A stretch of 64,000 nt of DNA from Natranaerovirga pectinivora (GCF_004342165.1 NZ_SMAL01000005.1:1-64000), one strand, 5' to 3'; counted from the first letter of the stretch, positions 52,788 to 62,771 are shown. Notes: a model not told the origin generated them from the letters alone. Numbers and translations: made by a program.

Positions 52788-54434
52788 TTAATATCTGTCG
52801 TTTAAATAATCTATTAAATCTATCTCAAACATATATTGTACCTTCATTGTATTGGCATCTGTTTTCTCTACAGGACTTGCAAGTTTTGTATGAGCCCCAC
52901 AGGGTTTCGATAAGGCACTATAATGAAACCCTATCGTAGCAGTAGAACTATGAGTATATCGGTACATATATACCCACTTATCTGTGTTAATAAGATTATA
53001 AAATGGTCCAGTATCTACAATAGGCCTATAAGGCTCTACTATATTCCCCTCAGGGGTTATGACTTGAACAAAGCTGCTTCCTCCATTGACCCCATTGTAT
53101 CTTAAGTAAATTCTAGTTTTAGTTCTATGAACAAAACCATTTAAGTGACATCTTCTTTCTATATTGCCACTATTCATACCGTTTTGCATAAACCACATAG
53201 ATGTGCCTATTCTAGGTTTTACATCTACTTCACTGTGTACCGTGCCATCTAAGTTTAATCGAATCAATCTATTATTATAGATGATTTCATTGGTTGTTTG
53301 ATCTGTTCTTGAATGGTTCCCATACAACTCAATAGGCTCTCCCCAAAAGGCTGGTACTAGGAATACATTTCGATAATTAAAGTTTGTGCTATATTCATCT
53401 TGGAATTCTGTGGCCATATTTTCAATGGTAGCATTACTAAGTAACACACCTACACTGCTCCATTTATATAGGGTTAATCTATTGCTACTTCTATAAAAGC
53501 CTACAATATAATCTATCTCTCCATTATCTTTAAGAACTGGTACTGCCCCTGAAATCATATGCCAAGGAAGAGGTTCTCCTAATTCATCTAATAAAGCAAT
53601 GCCTTTGCTAAAATCTAAAAAACCTGTACTAAGCATATTGATGTCAAAAGGAAATATGATTTGATGGCCTTTTAAATGCTCTGGGAATTGAACAAAACTA
53701 GAGTTTGTAGCATTCGTATCTGAACCACTAAACAATACATAGCCTTTATGATAATCTGTAAAGATAACTCTAGTCATATTGTTGAAAACGTGGAGTATGC
53801 CCCAATAAATTGCTTTTATCTCATCCACTGTTGAAGTGTTGGTGGCATTTAAATATCCAGTAGCAGCTGTTCTAGATTTACCACATACCGGGGGTCCCAT
53901 ATAGTGATCGTGTAAACCATTTAAGCTATCACTCCAAAAAATGCTCTCAAAGGTCCCATTAGCAGCGTGAGTTGGAAAGTCAAATACATAATTCACTCTT
54001 ACTTTGTTGTTTCTGATTTCCATACTTGTTTCTGATAAGTTAATTGTCCCCCTTTGAGGATCTACACCTGAATATGTTGAGCCTCTTTGAGCGTACCCAA
54101 TTATGTTTCCAACCACTCTTTCTGTATTGGGAGATTCTGGTTTGGTTGAGTCTGTTAGGTATATATGGCTAAATAAGGTAGTGGTGTTATGATGATTTGT
54201 ATTTCCTATCCCTAAGACATCTCCTGAGAAATACCTTAAGAAAATGTCTTTAAATATAAGATCTGGAATAATATTTTCTGTATAAGCTTCCTTTACTTTT
54301 TCTTTTGTCTTAGCATTAAAAAGTTCTATAAGGACTTTTCCTTTTATGCCTTTAGCTTCTTTGGTTTTTACTTCTTTATGAACTTCTCCTGTTATTAAAT
54401 CTTTGTTATAACTAATGACTTCTTTTATTGCCAT
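52788..54434 (-). CDS. Phage tail fibre or receptor-binding protein
   Basis: 548 residues, beta-rich throughout, with no named domain. The N-terminal 60 residues (MAIKEVISYNKDLITGE) are probably the baseplate attachment. The body has many short strands and aromatic loops (INTDKWVYMYRYTHSS near the end), as in host-binding propeller proteins. Position between the tail module and holin is where receptor-binding proteins lie in siphophages. The identification rests on position and composition. Confidence 0.6.
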   Translation of the reverse strand: MAIKEVISYNKDLITGEVHKEVKTKEAKGIKGKVLIELFNAKTKEKVKEAYTENIIPDLIFKDIFLRYFSGDVLGIGNTNHHNTTTLFSHIYLTDSTKPESPNTERVVGNIIGYAQRGSTYSGVDPQRGTINLSETSMEIRNNKVRVNYVFDFPTHAANGTFESIFWSDSLNGLHDHYMGPPVCGKSRTAATGYLNATNTSTVDEIKAIYWGILHVFNNMTRVIFTDYHKGYVLFSGSDTNATNSSFVQFPEHLKGHQIIFPFDINMLSTGFLDFSKGIALLDELGEPLPWHMISGAVPVLKDNGEIDYIVGFYRSSNRLTLYKWSSVGVLLSNATIENMATEFQDEYSTNFNYRNVFLVPAFWGEPIELYGNHSRTDQTTNEIIYNNRLIRLNLDGTVHSEVDVKPRIGTSMWFMQNGMNSGNIERRCHLNGFVHRTKTRIYLRYNGVNGGSSFVQVITPEGNIVEPYRPIVDTGPFYNLINTDKWVYMYRYTHSSTATIGFHYSALSKPCGAHTKLASPVEKTDANTMKVQYMFEIDLIDYLNDRY

Positions 54435-54453
54435 AAAAAAAGAACCCCCTTTC

Positions 54454-55503
54454 TTAAACCACTTTAGTGATAGGTTCTACATAATTAATTCTAATACTTA
54501 TAAACTTACATTCATCTGTTGCCCCTACTTTATAAAATCGATAGGCCATATATAATGAATCTCCTTTTTGAAATAAAGCTTCATAGGCTTCCTTTTGTAT
54601 CATTTGAAAATCGCTACTTCTTAAACCTTTAATAGCAAAATCCAACTCATTGCTTATATCTACAACTTCCCACTGTTCTAACTCTTGATCGTATACATAC
54701 CAAGTTTCTTTGTCTTTGCTTAAGGCATAGTGTATTGTACTATTGTTACTGACAGTATCTTCAATCATAATGGACTCAATCTTTTCTTCTAAGGTTCTGC
54801 CTACATTTTCCCATACTACTTTAGGTAAACTGCTTACCATTTCTTTTAGTTTTAATCGGTAATTACTAGGGTTTTCTACTGCCTTTCCTTCATCTGTATA
54901 AAAATGTATTCTTGGCTGACTATCTACTAAACCTTCTTTCCTTGGAACAATTTCTTCCATTCCATAGTGTAGGAATACTTCTTCTGATAAATCATTCGCT
55001 GTTAAGGTTTTTGCCTCGTCATTTATTACAGGCATATACTTTTCTTGGGTTTCAGACCAAACTTTAAGAACATTTTCATCTTCTATAAAATATCTTTTCT
55101 CCCCTTCATTAATGAACAAATTGTCTATATAGGCCCTATCATCTCCACGACTTACTGAGCCATCTTTTACATAACGCCACCTAAAGGTATATGCTCTTCT
55201 AGGCAGATTTTCAGAGAACTTTGTCCAAGTATTCGATGTGCCTGAAGCTCTTATTTTGATTTCGCCATCTATATAAAACTCAAAAAAATCATAACCACCT
55301 TCAGAACTCACATACCAATAAAACTCAATATAGTCTGTATGGATGGTTAAGTAGGCATTGGTTTCTTGGCTATGACCAATACTTCTACTCCCATAAGAGA
55401 AACTGCCTTGATACGCTCTTTGTGTTGTTCTTAACCAATCTCCTGTAAAGTTATATATTAATTCTGGACTCTCAAAAGTTTCTATTTTCCCCACCGCCAT
55501 CAC
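54454..55503 (-). CDS. Phage tail accessory protein with jelly-roll-like N-terminal domain
   Basis: 349 residues. Residues 1-135 form a beta-sandwich pattern of carbohydrate-binding type (FTGDWLRTTQRAYQGSFSYG; IEFYWYVSSEGGYDFFEFYI; DRAYIDNLFINEG). The rest is a mixed domain ending with ISIRINYVEP. It probably belongs to the baseplate periphery and may help adsorption. The start is ambiguous between GTG (55503) and the next ATG; AAGGGG lies close upstream. It follows the tail endopeptidase gene after three bases. Confidence 0.6.
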   Translation of the reverse strand: MMAVGKIETFESPELIYNFTGDWLRTTQRAYQGSFSYGSRSIGHSQETNAYLTIHTDYIEFYWYVSSEGGYDFFEFYIDGEIKIRASGTSNTWTKFSENLPRRAYTFRWRYVKDGSVSRGDDRAYIDNLFINEGEKRYFIEDENVLKVWSETQEKYMPVINDEAKTLTANDLSEEVFLHYGMEEIVPRKEGLVDSQPRIHFYTDEGKAVENPSNYRLKLKEMVSSLPKVVWENVGRTLEEKIESIMIEDTVSNNSTIHYALSKDKETWYVYDQELEQWEVVDISNELDFAIKGLRSSDFQMIQKEAYEALFQKGDSLYMAYRFYKVGATDECKFISIRINYVEPITKVV

Positions 55504-55506
55504 CCC

Positions 55507-57405
55507 TTACTCTATTAATTCTACTGTATAACTTAATAACCCTTTATACTGTGTTGGATCAGAAAACTCTACCGAATAATAAGCACCATTCCCAAGAGGT
55601 ACACCACTTTCTCCTACTGTAATAGGTTTTATTTCTTGTATTGTGATGTATTGAATGACCTGCCAGGTGTTGTTTATAAAGGTAAATTCATAAAACCAAT
55701 ATAACCACTCATCTTTAATCAAGTTTAAGTAAAAATTCTCATTTGCTCTTTGACTGATGCCTACTGTCTCCATTAGGATTGCACTGTTTGTTGCTATAGT
55801 GGTACCTTCTTTTATTAAAGCTTCTTCATAGGTAACCCTTTGAATTGAATTGGTTTTTTCATCTTCTATGGTACTTATAGTAATCTCCGTCTTAAGATTT
55901 TCTAGAGTGTTCCTTAGTTTGTTTAAATAGTAACTGTATAGTATGCCTTGAATAACTTCTGCCCTTGGCAAACTTGGGCTTAAGCCACTTTCTAAGAACC
56001 TACCTTCAATAAATACTTGTAAATTATTTTTATCTATTACAAAGACACCATTAGATGTTTTCATCTCTATCACAAATACATGTTGGCCTGCTGTAATTTG
56101 GGGCATTGGTAAGGTTAAACTGATAATATTCTCTCCTGTTGCTAGCTTTTGACTTGGCTGAAATTCATAGTAAGTGCCATCTAATAAAAACCTTAGATAC
56201 AAGGTCAAATCTGTAGACGCAGATCCATTTATAATGATATTACAAGTAAGATTTGTATCTGCTACTGCTGATATACCAACTATGATGGCTTCATAAAATA
56301 GTGTAGAGGTTATATTTATAGAAGTAGGATTCTTCTTTAGAATCACTGCATTTTGTACCCCTTCTATTTTGTTTTCTAGCCTTTCTAGCATACTTGAAAA
56401 GTCTAATCGATTGATTATGGTATTTAAGGGATTACCTAGTTCAATTTTTGTATTTATGGGATTTAGTAAATCTGTAGTCTTTTTTATGACTCTTAGTTCT
56501 GATGCGATTCCTAGCTTTTCGTGTTCTACTTTTACCCTATCTCCTAAGTTCATCTGAAATAATGTTTCATAGTTCTTGTATTCATTGGTTTTACTAAGAT
56601 CTAAAAAATTTACTGCAACATTTATAAATGGATTTGATGCTTTTTTGATGTAGTCCTTGGCTAGATTTCTTAAGGTATCTATGTCCTTACAGCCATTAAA
56701 TTCTACTTTTCTTGTTATAGGGTAAGGCAGGATATTAGCAATATTCCCTTCAGCTTCAATGAATCTTTCTTGTAAAATTAAATTATTGTCTCCTATTGGA
56801 TATATTCTTGTAGCAAATTCACTTGTATCTACTATAGCTCTTAGCCCTTTGATGTTCTTGCCATACTTAACCACTGTGTTTTTTTCTTCACCACGTTTTT
56901 CTATGATGGTGACTTTGAAATTGTCACGAAGCAACTCTCCACCGTATATTTCTAATAACTTAAATAACCCTTCAAGACCGTTTACATTTTTCATTTTTAC
57001 AGGATATATATTTCGCTCTGGTCCATTCATTTCAAATATGCCTTGAGCTTCTGGTGGAATGGTTCCTTCTATTGCTTCTTTCATATTGGCGTTAAGTAGG
57101 TTGACTGCTTCTATATAATAAAAAGCAAGGTCATAGAATATATGCCTTGCCCATACCTTAATTTTTCTTATAAGTTCTTGTTCTCTTTCTACTTTATAAA
57201 TTCTAAATAACTGACCACCCGCTTTTATGATATTAAACTCTATTAAATGTTTTGCCTTATTGGTATCAGTAGGATATTCAAGATACAAACTGTATTCTCC
57301 ATTAAGTTCTTCTGTGATCTCTGCTTTAATACATTCATTAAGAACCCCTAAACCATTGTTATTAAAATTGTATTTATTGGTTTTCTTATCATAAACCGTT
57401 ATCAT
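55507..57405 (-). CDS. Phage tail endopeptidase/Tal-like baseplate hub
   Basis: About 632 residues from MITVYDKKTNKYNF, whose ATG overlaps the stop of the distal tail gene (TAATG). The first 380 residues match the prophage tail endopeptidase family (EYSLYLEYPTDTNKAKHLIE; FRIYKVEREQELIRKIKVWA; HIFYDLAFYYIEAVNLLNAN), which forms the tail tip hub like T4 gp27. The C-terminal part is beta-rich with a coiled-coil. It links the tail tube to the baseplate. The order tape measure, distal tail protein, Tal is canonical. Confidence 0.85.
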   Translation of the reverse strand: MITVYDKKTNKYNFNNNGLGVLNECIKAEITEELNGEYSLYLEYPTDTNKAKHLIEFNIIKAGGQLFRIYKVEREQELIRKIKVWARHIFYDLAFYYIEAVNLLNANMKEAIEGTIPPEAQGIFEMNGPERNIYPVKMKNVNGLEGLFKLLEIYGGELLRDNFKVTIIEKRGEEKNTVVKYGKNIKGLRAIVDTSEFATRIYPIGDNNLILQERFIEAEGNIANILPYPITRKVEFNGCKDIDTLRNLAKDYIKKASNPFINVAVNFLDLSKTNEYKNYETLFQMNLGDRVKVEHEKLGIASELRVIKKTTDLLNPINTKIELGNPLNTIINRLDFSSMLERLENKIEGVQNAVILKKNPTSINITSTLFYEAIIVGISAVADTNLTCNIIINGSASTDLTLYLRFLLDGTYYEFQPSQKLATGENIISLTLPMPQITAGQHVFVIEMKTSNGVFVIDKNNLQVFIEGRFLESGLSPSLPRAEVIQGILYSYYLNKLRNTLENLKTEITISTIEDEKTNSIQRVTYEEALIKEGTTIATNSAILMETVGISQRANENFYLNLIKDEWLYWFYEFTFINNTWQVIQYITIQEIKPITVGESGVPLGNGAYYSVEFSDPTQYKGLLSYTVELIE

Positions 57406-58112
57406 TATAACCACCGCCAGTTAGGTAGTATTTCTATTTTATCCACATTTCCTGTGTAGCTTATGGTGTTTTGTCCACTTTTTAAGATAGGAAACTTCCC
57501 ATTCATCTTGGTATCTAAACTGTTATGATTGTTGTCATAACAGGCTTCTATTTCAGAGTTTAATATGATTCTATTTGTGACCTCTGTTAGCTGTATTTCA
57601 GTATTATTGATATTTAGGTTGATATTGCCATTCCCGTATACTGTTAATAGTGGGAGACTTTCAAAGCTACCAGGATTATATAGAGTGGTTCCACTTTCTA
57701 CTATAATTAAGGGATTATTTTGTACTGCATATTTAAAGGGTCTACAATTAAAGACGATAGGAAACTTAGACGCATATTTAAAGACCTGTGTAAAATCAAT
57801 GGCATTTACCACTTGAGCCATATATTTTTTATCTGGTTGGAAACTAAAGATTAAATCACTTTCTCCAGTATTAAATAGCCAAGCCTTAACATCATCTATT
57901 TTCCTTATAAGATTTTCTTTTGATTTTATACTACACTCTACTAAAAGGGTTATATCTTCATAGGTTTTTTCATCGTATCTAAAACTTGAACTTTGTCCAG
58001 GTATATCTATATAAGTTACTCTTCTACTTGGTGATGGAAGAAGAGGTCTTTTTGCCATAGAAATACCAAAGTCTAAATAACTGTCTTTATTACCAAATTT
58101 AAAGCTAAGCAT
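57405..58112 (-). CDS. Distal tail protein (Dit)
   Basis: 235 residues. The start MLSFKFGNKDSYLDFGISMA, then PSRRVTYIDIPGQSSSFRYD and LVECSIKSKENLIRKIDDVK, are typical of the siphophage tail family; the central KFPIVFNCRPFKYAV and closing KIEILPNWRWL also fit. Dit forms the hexameric ring joining tail tube and baseplate. Its start overlaps the stop of the tape measure gene by one base. Confidence 0.87.
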   Translation of the reverse strand: MLSFKFGNKDSYLDFGISMAKRPLLPSPSRRVTYIDIPGQSSSFRYDEKTYEDITLLVECSIKSKENLIRKIDDVKAWLFNTGESDLIFSFQPDKKYMAQVVNAIDFTQVFKYASKFPIVFNCRPFKYAVQNNPLIIVESGTTLYNPGSFESLPLLTVYGNGNINLNINNTEIQLTEVTNRIILNSEIEACYDNNHNSLDTKMNGKFPILKSGQNTISYTGNVDKIEILPNWRWL

Positions 58113-60652
58113 TAAGCACCACTCCTTCCTAATGTTATTCTTTGTCTGTAAAATTCTAATTCATATGCCAGTTGCTCTATGTCTTTATCGGTGTTATTAA
58201 TAAAGTTTTCTATATGAAGATTAATACCACTTGAATTGCCTATGCCACCACTGACTTTTTGTATTGCCTTTGCCATTAACTCGTCTAGTCTGTCTATAGG
58301 TACAACGGCTTCTGTTCCCGCTTCACCAACACCAATAATGCTAGGTCTATTAAAGATACCACCCTTGGCATACCAGTTTACTTCTTTTATAGGGGATAGG
58401 TTAAAACCAAACTTTGACCCTCCAATGACTGGTACCCAGCTAGGGACGTCAAATCTCAACTTGTTCAGCGCATTGATCATTACATTAAGGCCTTTGATTA
58501 CCCCATTGATAACACCTTGAATGGTTCTTCCAATACCATTCCATACATTAGTCGTGACATTTTTAATACCATCCCATATACCTGATACAATGGTAAAAAT
58601 GGTTTCAAGGGGAATTTTTACTATACTAATTATTAGGTTTAGTGCTGCGCCTATAATATTTTCCATTCCATCAAGTAAGCCTATGGTAAAGTCTTTTATA
58701 CCATTCCATACACCTTCCCAATCTCCTTTTATAAGACTGGTAAATATTTTTATGATATTTTGTATAGCAGTTAATACAGTATTTATAATCGTAGATATAT
58801 AATTAAAGGCTGAACTAATAATGGCTACTAGATCTTCTCCGTATTGATTCCATATAAGAGAGGCAAATTCTATAAACACTTGAAAGATAACTTTTATAGC
58901 TTCTATTACTGTACCAATGATGTCTTTTATTTGATGCCATATTTCATTTACAGATTCTCTAAAAGCTTCATTGTTTTTATACAAAGTGACTATTATAGCA
59001 ATTAAACCTGTAACTGCTGCAACTATTATGCCTACTGGTCCTGTTAGTGCTGTAAAAGCTGCTCCTAATGCACCACTTGCCCCTCCTGCTGCACCTAGAG
59101 CGGTTGCTACCGACCCTAGTGTTGAAAATAAAGCACCACCAATGGATACTACCTTTCCAATAACCATAAGCACTGGACCTATTGCTGCTGCTAACATTGC
59201 AAACTTAAGGATCATATCTTGAGTGTTAGGACTTAGAGACGTAAATGTTTCTATTATGTTTGTTATGCCTTGTATTAAGTTTTGTATTGCAGGCATAGCC
59301 CCTTCTATGGCATCTAATAGTTTTTTACCTAAAGGTTCTAATGCCACAGCCATTTGATTTTTAAGTTTAGCAAACTTATCTGTTATTTTTTCTGTGTCCT
59401 TTGCTGCTTGATTAATGGTTTCTGGACTTGTCTTTATACTTCCTATTAATTCATCAAGGTCAAACCGACCTTCTCTAATGGCAGCCGCCATATCTGGACC
59501 AGCTCTTGTTCCAAACATTTCTAATGCTATAGCATTGGCTTCCCCAGCTGTTCCTGCGTCTTTAATTCTTGTAATTAGTTCTTGTAGAGCCTCATTAGGT
59601 TCTTCAATGCCTTCTTTAGCCATCTTTCCAAGTGCTGTTCTTAAAGAACCTATAACTAGTTCTGTATTAACCCCTTCTTTTTCAAACTTACCAAGCATAG
59701 CTGCTGCTGTTTCCCAGTCAAATCCCATTTGTCTAAGTGGGGCACCAAATTGAGTCATCAGTTGTTGAAGCCTACCAACTCCTATTCCCGTACTTTGGCT
59801 TACTTTAAAGGTGTGATCTAGAGCCTCTGCATACTCTTCTGCACCAAGACCTGCATCTTGAAACATTCTAGTGGTTGCTGGTATTAAGGTATTTATATCT
59901 TCACCAGTAATTCTTGCTAGGTTCAACATTTGAGTCGATAGTTCTTGAAGTGGTTTTCCACTTAGTCCTGTTCTTGTGTTTAAGTCTGCTATGGCTTTAC
60001 TTGCATTACCAACATTTGTATTAACTGAAGTGTATACAGCTTTGAAATCTTCATTGAGTTCTTGTAGGGCTTCCCCTGTTGCACCTGTTCCTATACGAAT
60101 GGTATTATTGGCATCTTCAAAATCATTAGCAAGTTTTATTAGTCCCGTTCCAACTGCTGCTATAGGTGCTGTGACTGATAAAGATAACTTTTTCCCAACA
60201 TTAGAAAAACCCTCTCCGACATTTTTCATTTTGCTTCCAATGTCATCAAAGGTTTTTCCCATCTTAGTCCAGTTGCTACTCTGGATTTCTATTTGTTTGT
60301 TTACATTTGCTAATTCTCTTTCTAACTTATTAAGATCTGCTGTTGCATAGTTAAGTTTGATTCTAAGGTTTTCAGTAGCCTTAGCATCTTCACCTTTTTT
60401 ATCTACACTTTCTTGATAGCTTTTTGTTAGAGCTGCTACTTTTTGTTTTTGCAACTCCATTTCCTTGTTTAAGCTATCTGCTTTTAGTTTTAATCCGTCA
60501 GTAGATTTGCCAAAGTCTCCAAGCTTTGAGCTAGCAGCTGCAAACTCACTTTTTACGACTTTAAGACTTCTTTGTATTTGTGCAACCCCGTTTTGAAATC
60601 CTTTATCGTCTAGTCCAACTCTTGCAACAACCGTATTGTTACTTGTAGCCAT
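58112..60652 (-). CDS. Tail tape measure protein
   Basis: 846 residues. The start VVARVGLDDKGFQNGVAQIQ and coiled-coil (about 30-110) lead to a TP901-type core (SVTAPIAAVGTGLIKLANDF; GFDWETAAAMLGKFEKEG; LRTALGKMAKEGIEEPNEAL). Hydrophobic membrane-active segments lie at about 470-550 (VMVIGKVVSIGGALFSTLGS; VGIIVAAVTGLIAIIVTLY), then repeated IW-x-x-I helices and a GGIFNRPSIIGVGEAGTEAV end. It sets tail length, roughly 120-130 nm by the usual 1.5 angstrom per residue rule, and helps inject DNA. Confidence 0.93.
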   Translation of the reverse strand: MATSNNTVVARVGLDDKGFQNGVAQIQRSLKVVKSEFAAASSKLGDFGKSTDGLKLKADSLNKEMELQKQKVAALTKSYQESVDKKGEDAKATENLRIKLNYATADLNKLERELANVNKQIEIQSSNWTKMGKTFDDIGSKMKNVGEGFSNVGKKLSLSVTAPIAAVGTGLIKLANDFEDANNTIRIGTGATGEALQELNEDFKAVYTSVNTNVGNASKAIADLNTRTGLSGKPLQELSTQMLNLARITGEDINTLIPATTRMFQDAGLGAEEYAEALDHTFKVSQSTGIGVGRLQQLMTQFGAPLRQMGFDWETAAAMLGKFEKEGVNTELVIGSLRTALGKMAKEGIEEPNEALQELITRIKDAGTAGEANAIALEMFGTRAGPDMAAAIREGRFDLDELIGSIKTSPETINQAAKDTEKITDKFAKLKNQMAVALEPLGKKLLDAIEGAMPAIQNLIQGITNIIETFTSLSPNTQDMILKFAMLAAAIGPVLMVIGKVVSIGGALFSTLGSVATALGAAGGASGALGAAFTALTGPVGIIVAAVTGLIAIIVTLYKNNEAFRESVNEIWHQIKDIIGTVIEAIKVIFQVFIEFASLIWNQYGEDLVAIISSAFNYISTIINTVLTAIQNIIKIFTSLIKGDWEGVWNGIKDFTIGLLDGMENIIGAALNLIISIVKIPLETIFTIVSGIWDGIKNVTTNVWNGIGRTIQGVINGVIKGLNVMINALNKLRFDVPSWVPVIGGSKFGFNLSPIKEVNWYAKGGIFNRPSIIGVGEAGTEAVVPIDRLDELMAKAIQKVSGGIGNSSGINLHIENFINNTDKDIEQLAYELEFYRQRITLGRSGA

Positions 60653-60670
60653 TTTTAGTTCACCTCCTCC

Positions 60671-61188
60671 CTAAAACAAGACGTTATCTATGGTATCAAA
60701 GCTTTCTCTTTCTTCTATACCATTTACTTTTTTATAAACCTTAAATAGTGCATCTAGTTTCTTAGGTGTGCAATTCCAGAATTGTTCTTCTGTCATCTTT
60801 AGTAGATTGGTTCCTAAATAAAAAAGCCACTCCCAGTCCCAAGTTTCTGAACCAGTGTGGCTTTCTATTCCCCCAAGTTTTCTTCTGCTTCTGGCATTGA
60901 AGTGCTAAGGGCTTCATTTATGGCCTTACCTAATCTTTCAAGATCATTGATGCCTAACATTTCTCCTATTTCTTTTAAAGTAACTTCTTCTTTTTCTACT
61001 TTTACTGCTGCATAGATTAAGGCTCTAATGGCTTTAATTTTCATTGCTTGTAAATCGTCAAAGGCTTTATTTAAATCTCCGTAGACTTCTTCTAATTCAC
61101 AGAAAGTGTTCATATTGAACTTAAGTTCGTATACTTCATTGCCTAGTGTGATTTTAATGCCTTTGTTTTTTAGTTCTGATGCTTTCAT
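60671..61188 (-). CDS. Tail assembly chaperone pair, G and G-T by -1 frameshift
   Basis: The zero-frame product (60865-61188) has 107 residues: ITLGNEVYELKFNMNTFCEL, then helices, ending EEN-LGE and TAG. Just before the stop lies GGGGGAA (60874-60868). A -1 shift there continues the frame 66 residues through WDWEWLFYLGTNLL and MTEEQFWNCTPKKLDALFKV to a stop at 60671-60673. This is the conserved G/G-T arrangement of siphophage chaperones, which fold the tape measure protein during tail assembly. The region lies between major tail and tape measure genes, as expected. Confidence 0.85.
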
Positions 61189-61307
61189 TTATCATCACCT
61201 CCAATAAAAAAAGACCTGGATTATCAGATCTATAATTTGTAATGTTCTTGTTATATTCTTTCCTTTCCCATTTAAACCACCAAAAATTTAATGCCTCTTA
61301 TAATTAG
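61189..61307. other. Junction between tail operon and moron
   Basis: No gene. It contains the ribosome site of the chaperone gene on the minus strand. The repeat-type block at 61308 begins here. Confidence 0.4.
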
Positions 61308-61335
61308 GTTTGGGGGATTTTTTTGACCCCCAGGG
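61308..61335. repeat. Terminator-type block flanking the moron, left side
   Basis: TTTGGGGGATTTTTTTGACC followed by CCCAGGG resembles the terminator plus GACCCCC palindrome of the compound repeats, without the first arm of the hairpin. It is one of two such blocks that bracket the SLH gene. Confidence 0.55.
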
Positions 61336-61397
61336 ATACACCTTTATACAAATTATTAGTATATGATTTATGATGGTAGTTTATACCATTTTTAATA

Positions 61398-61426
61398 TTG
61401 AAAACTTAAAGGGGATGGGGTATACT
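61398..61426 (+). promoter_or_regulatory. Own promoter of the SLH moron
   Basis: TTGAAA (61398-61403), 17 bases, TATACT (61421-61426) in the plus direction, 57 bases before the SLH gene start and opposite to all surrounding phage genes. Confidence 0.75.
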
Positions 61427-61482
61427 GACAATAGTTAATATGATGGAGAGTACATAATAATTAAAATTAGGAGGTAACACTT

Positions 61483-62628
61483 ATGATTAAAAAGATTTTA
61501 TTAACTTTAACTATATTATTAACTTTAGGTTTAACAACTTATGCTAACACTAACAAAATTTCGGACTGGGCACAAGAAGAAGTTATACAAGCTATAACAG
61601 AAGGTTATGTGCCAGCAAGATTACAAAACAATTATCAAAAGACAATTACTCGTGAAGAGTTTGCTGAATTATTTGTAAATATGATTTTTGAACACCAATG
61701 GCAATTCGGTATTGAATACCCTAATTTAGGGATTCCAGAATATCGTGTCACAAAAGAAGAATTCTTAAATTCAATAGTAAAAAGTGATGTTAACTTCCAA
61801 GATACTGATGCAGAGCACGTTATGATAGCTTATTATATGGGTATGGTTAATGGTACATCAGCTACGACATTCCACCCTAATAATCCTATCACACGTCAAG
61901 AAGCAGCCGTAATGTTAATTAACTACTGGGGGACTAGATTATCACCTAACTATGTATCTGGTTTACAAGAACTAGGTGACTTAGATAAGACAGCTAGTTG
62001 GGCAAAAGACCACGTATTAATGGCTTATGGACACGGTTTCTTTAAAGGAACCAGAGAAGCAAAATTTAGTACAAATTATGACCGTGTTATTCAAAAAGCA
62101 TTATTTAGTCCAACAGGTAACTTTACTAGAGAACAAGCTATTGTTATTGCACAAAGAATATTTAGTGATTGGAAATTTGGAAAAGGTCTTATGGTAAGGG
62201 GTTTTGTACCATACAACAAGTTAGTAGCTAGTTACCAATTTGAAATAACAAAAGATTCTGTAAGAGCTTTATATAATATAGATCATCCTAGCTTAGTTAC
62301 TATGGTAGAAGAACTTAATCACTTAAGAGGTAAACAATACGGTATGATTACTTCAGAAAGAGCTTTTGCGATAGAACAAGGACAAGGGTTTTGGGGAAAA
62401 GGAATTTTCAAAGATATAGTATATAAACGTGCTCTAGAATCTCAACACACAATATTTGATGTAGGTTATATGGAAGTAGAAATATTTAATCCAGAATATT
62501 TATTCGAATACCGTTTTAATCCTAATAGAGGAGTTTTTAATGTTTCTCTATATGGTGGACGTGACTATAAATATTCAACATTCACATTGCTGGAATCAAC
62601 ATCATATAGACATTCTTTTATCTACTAG
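61483..62628 (+). CDS. Secreted SLH-domain surface protein (moron)
   Basis: 381 residues. Signal peptide (1-22, ending TTYA) followed by three surface-layer homology motifs: ISDWAQEEVIQAITEGYV with ITREEFAELFV; VNFQDTDAEHVMIAYYMGMV with ITRQEAAVMLI; TASWAKDHVLMAYGHGFF with FTREQAIVIAQ. SLH domains bind secondary wall polymers, so it should sit on the cell surface. Residues 235-381 are unassigned. AGGAGGTAACACTT precedes the ATG. It lies in reverse orientation between major tail and chaperone genes, with its own promoter and terminator, so it can be expressed in the lysogen. Confidence 0.87.
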   Translation: MIKKILLTLTILLTLGLTTYANTNKISDWAQEEVIQAITEGYVPARLQNNYQKTITREEFAELFVNMIFEHQWQFGIEYPNLGIPEYRVTKEEFLNSIVKSDVNFQDTDAEHVMIAYYMGMVNGTSATTFHPNNPITRQEAAVMLINYWGTRLSPNYVSGLQELGDLDKTASWAKDHVLMAYGHGFFKGTREAKFSTNYDRVIQKALFSPTGNFTREQAIVIAQRIFSDWKFGKGLMVRGFVPYNKLVASYQFEITKDSVRALYNIDHPSLVTMVEELNHLRGKQYGMITSERAFAIEQGQGFWGKGIFKDIVYKRALESQHTIFDVGYMEVEIFNPEYLFEYRFNPNRGVFNVSLYGGRDYKYSTFTLLESTSYRHSFIY

Positions 62629-62640
62629 AATAAAGAAATT

Positions 62641-62672
62641 CCCTCAGACTCGGTTTGGGGGATTTTTTTGAC
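62641..62672 (+). terminator. Terminator of the SLH moron
   Basis: CCCTCAGAC-TC-GGTTTGGGGG followed by ATTTTTTT, 12 bases after the SLH stop and then GACCTTGGGGGTC, the same terminator-palindrome pair as in the compound repeats. Confidence 0.8.
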
Positions 62673-62771
62673 CTTGGGGGTCTAACTTACGCAAATATTA
62701 AAGGTATTTCCTTGTACTTAGCTCCTTGCATTTTTGATATTTTTCTAGCTATTATATTATTAAAACTGTAT

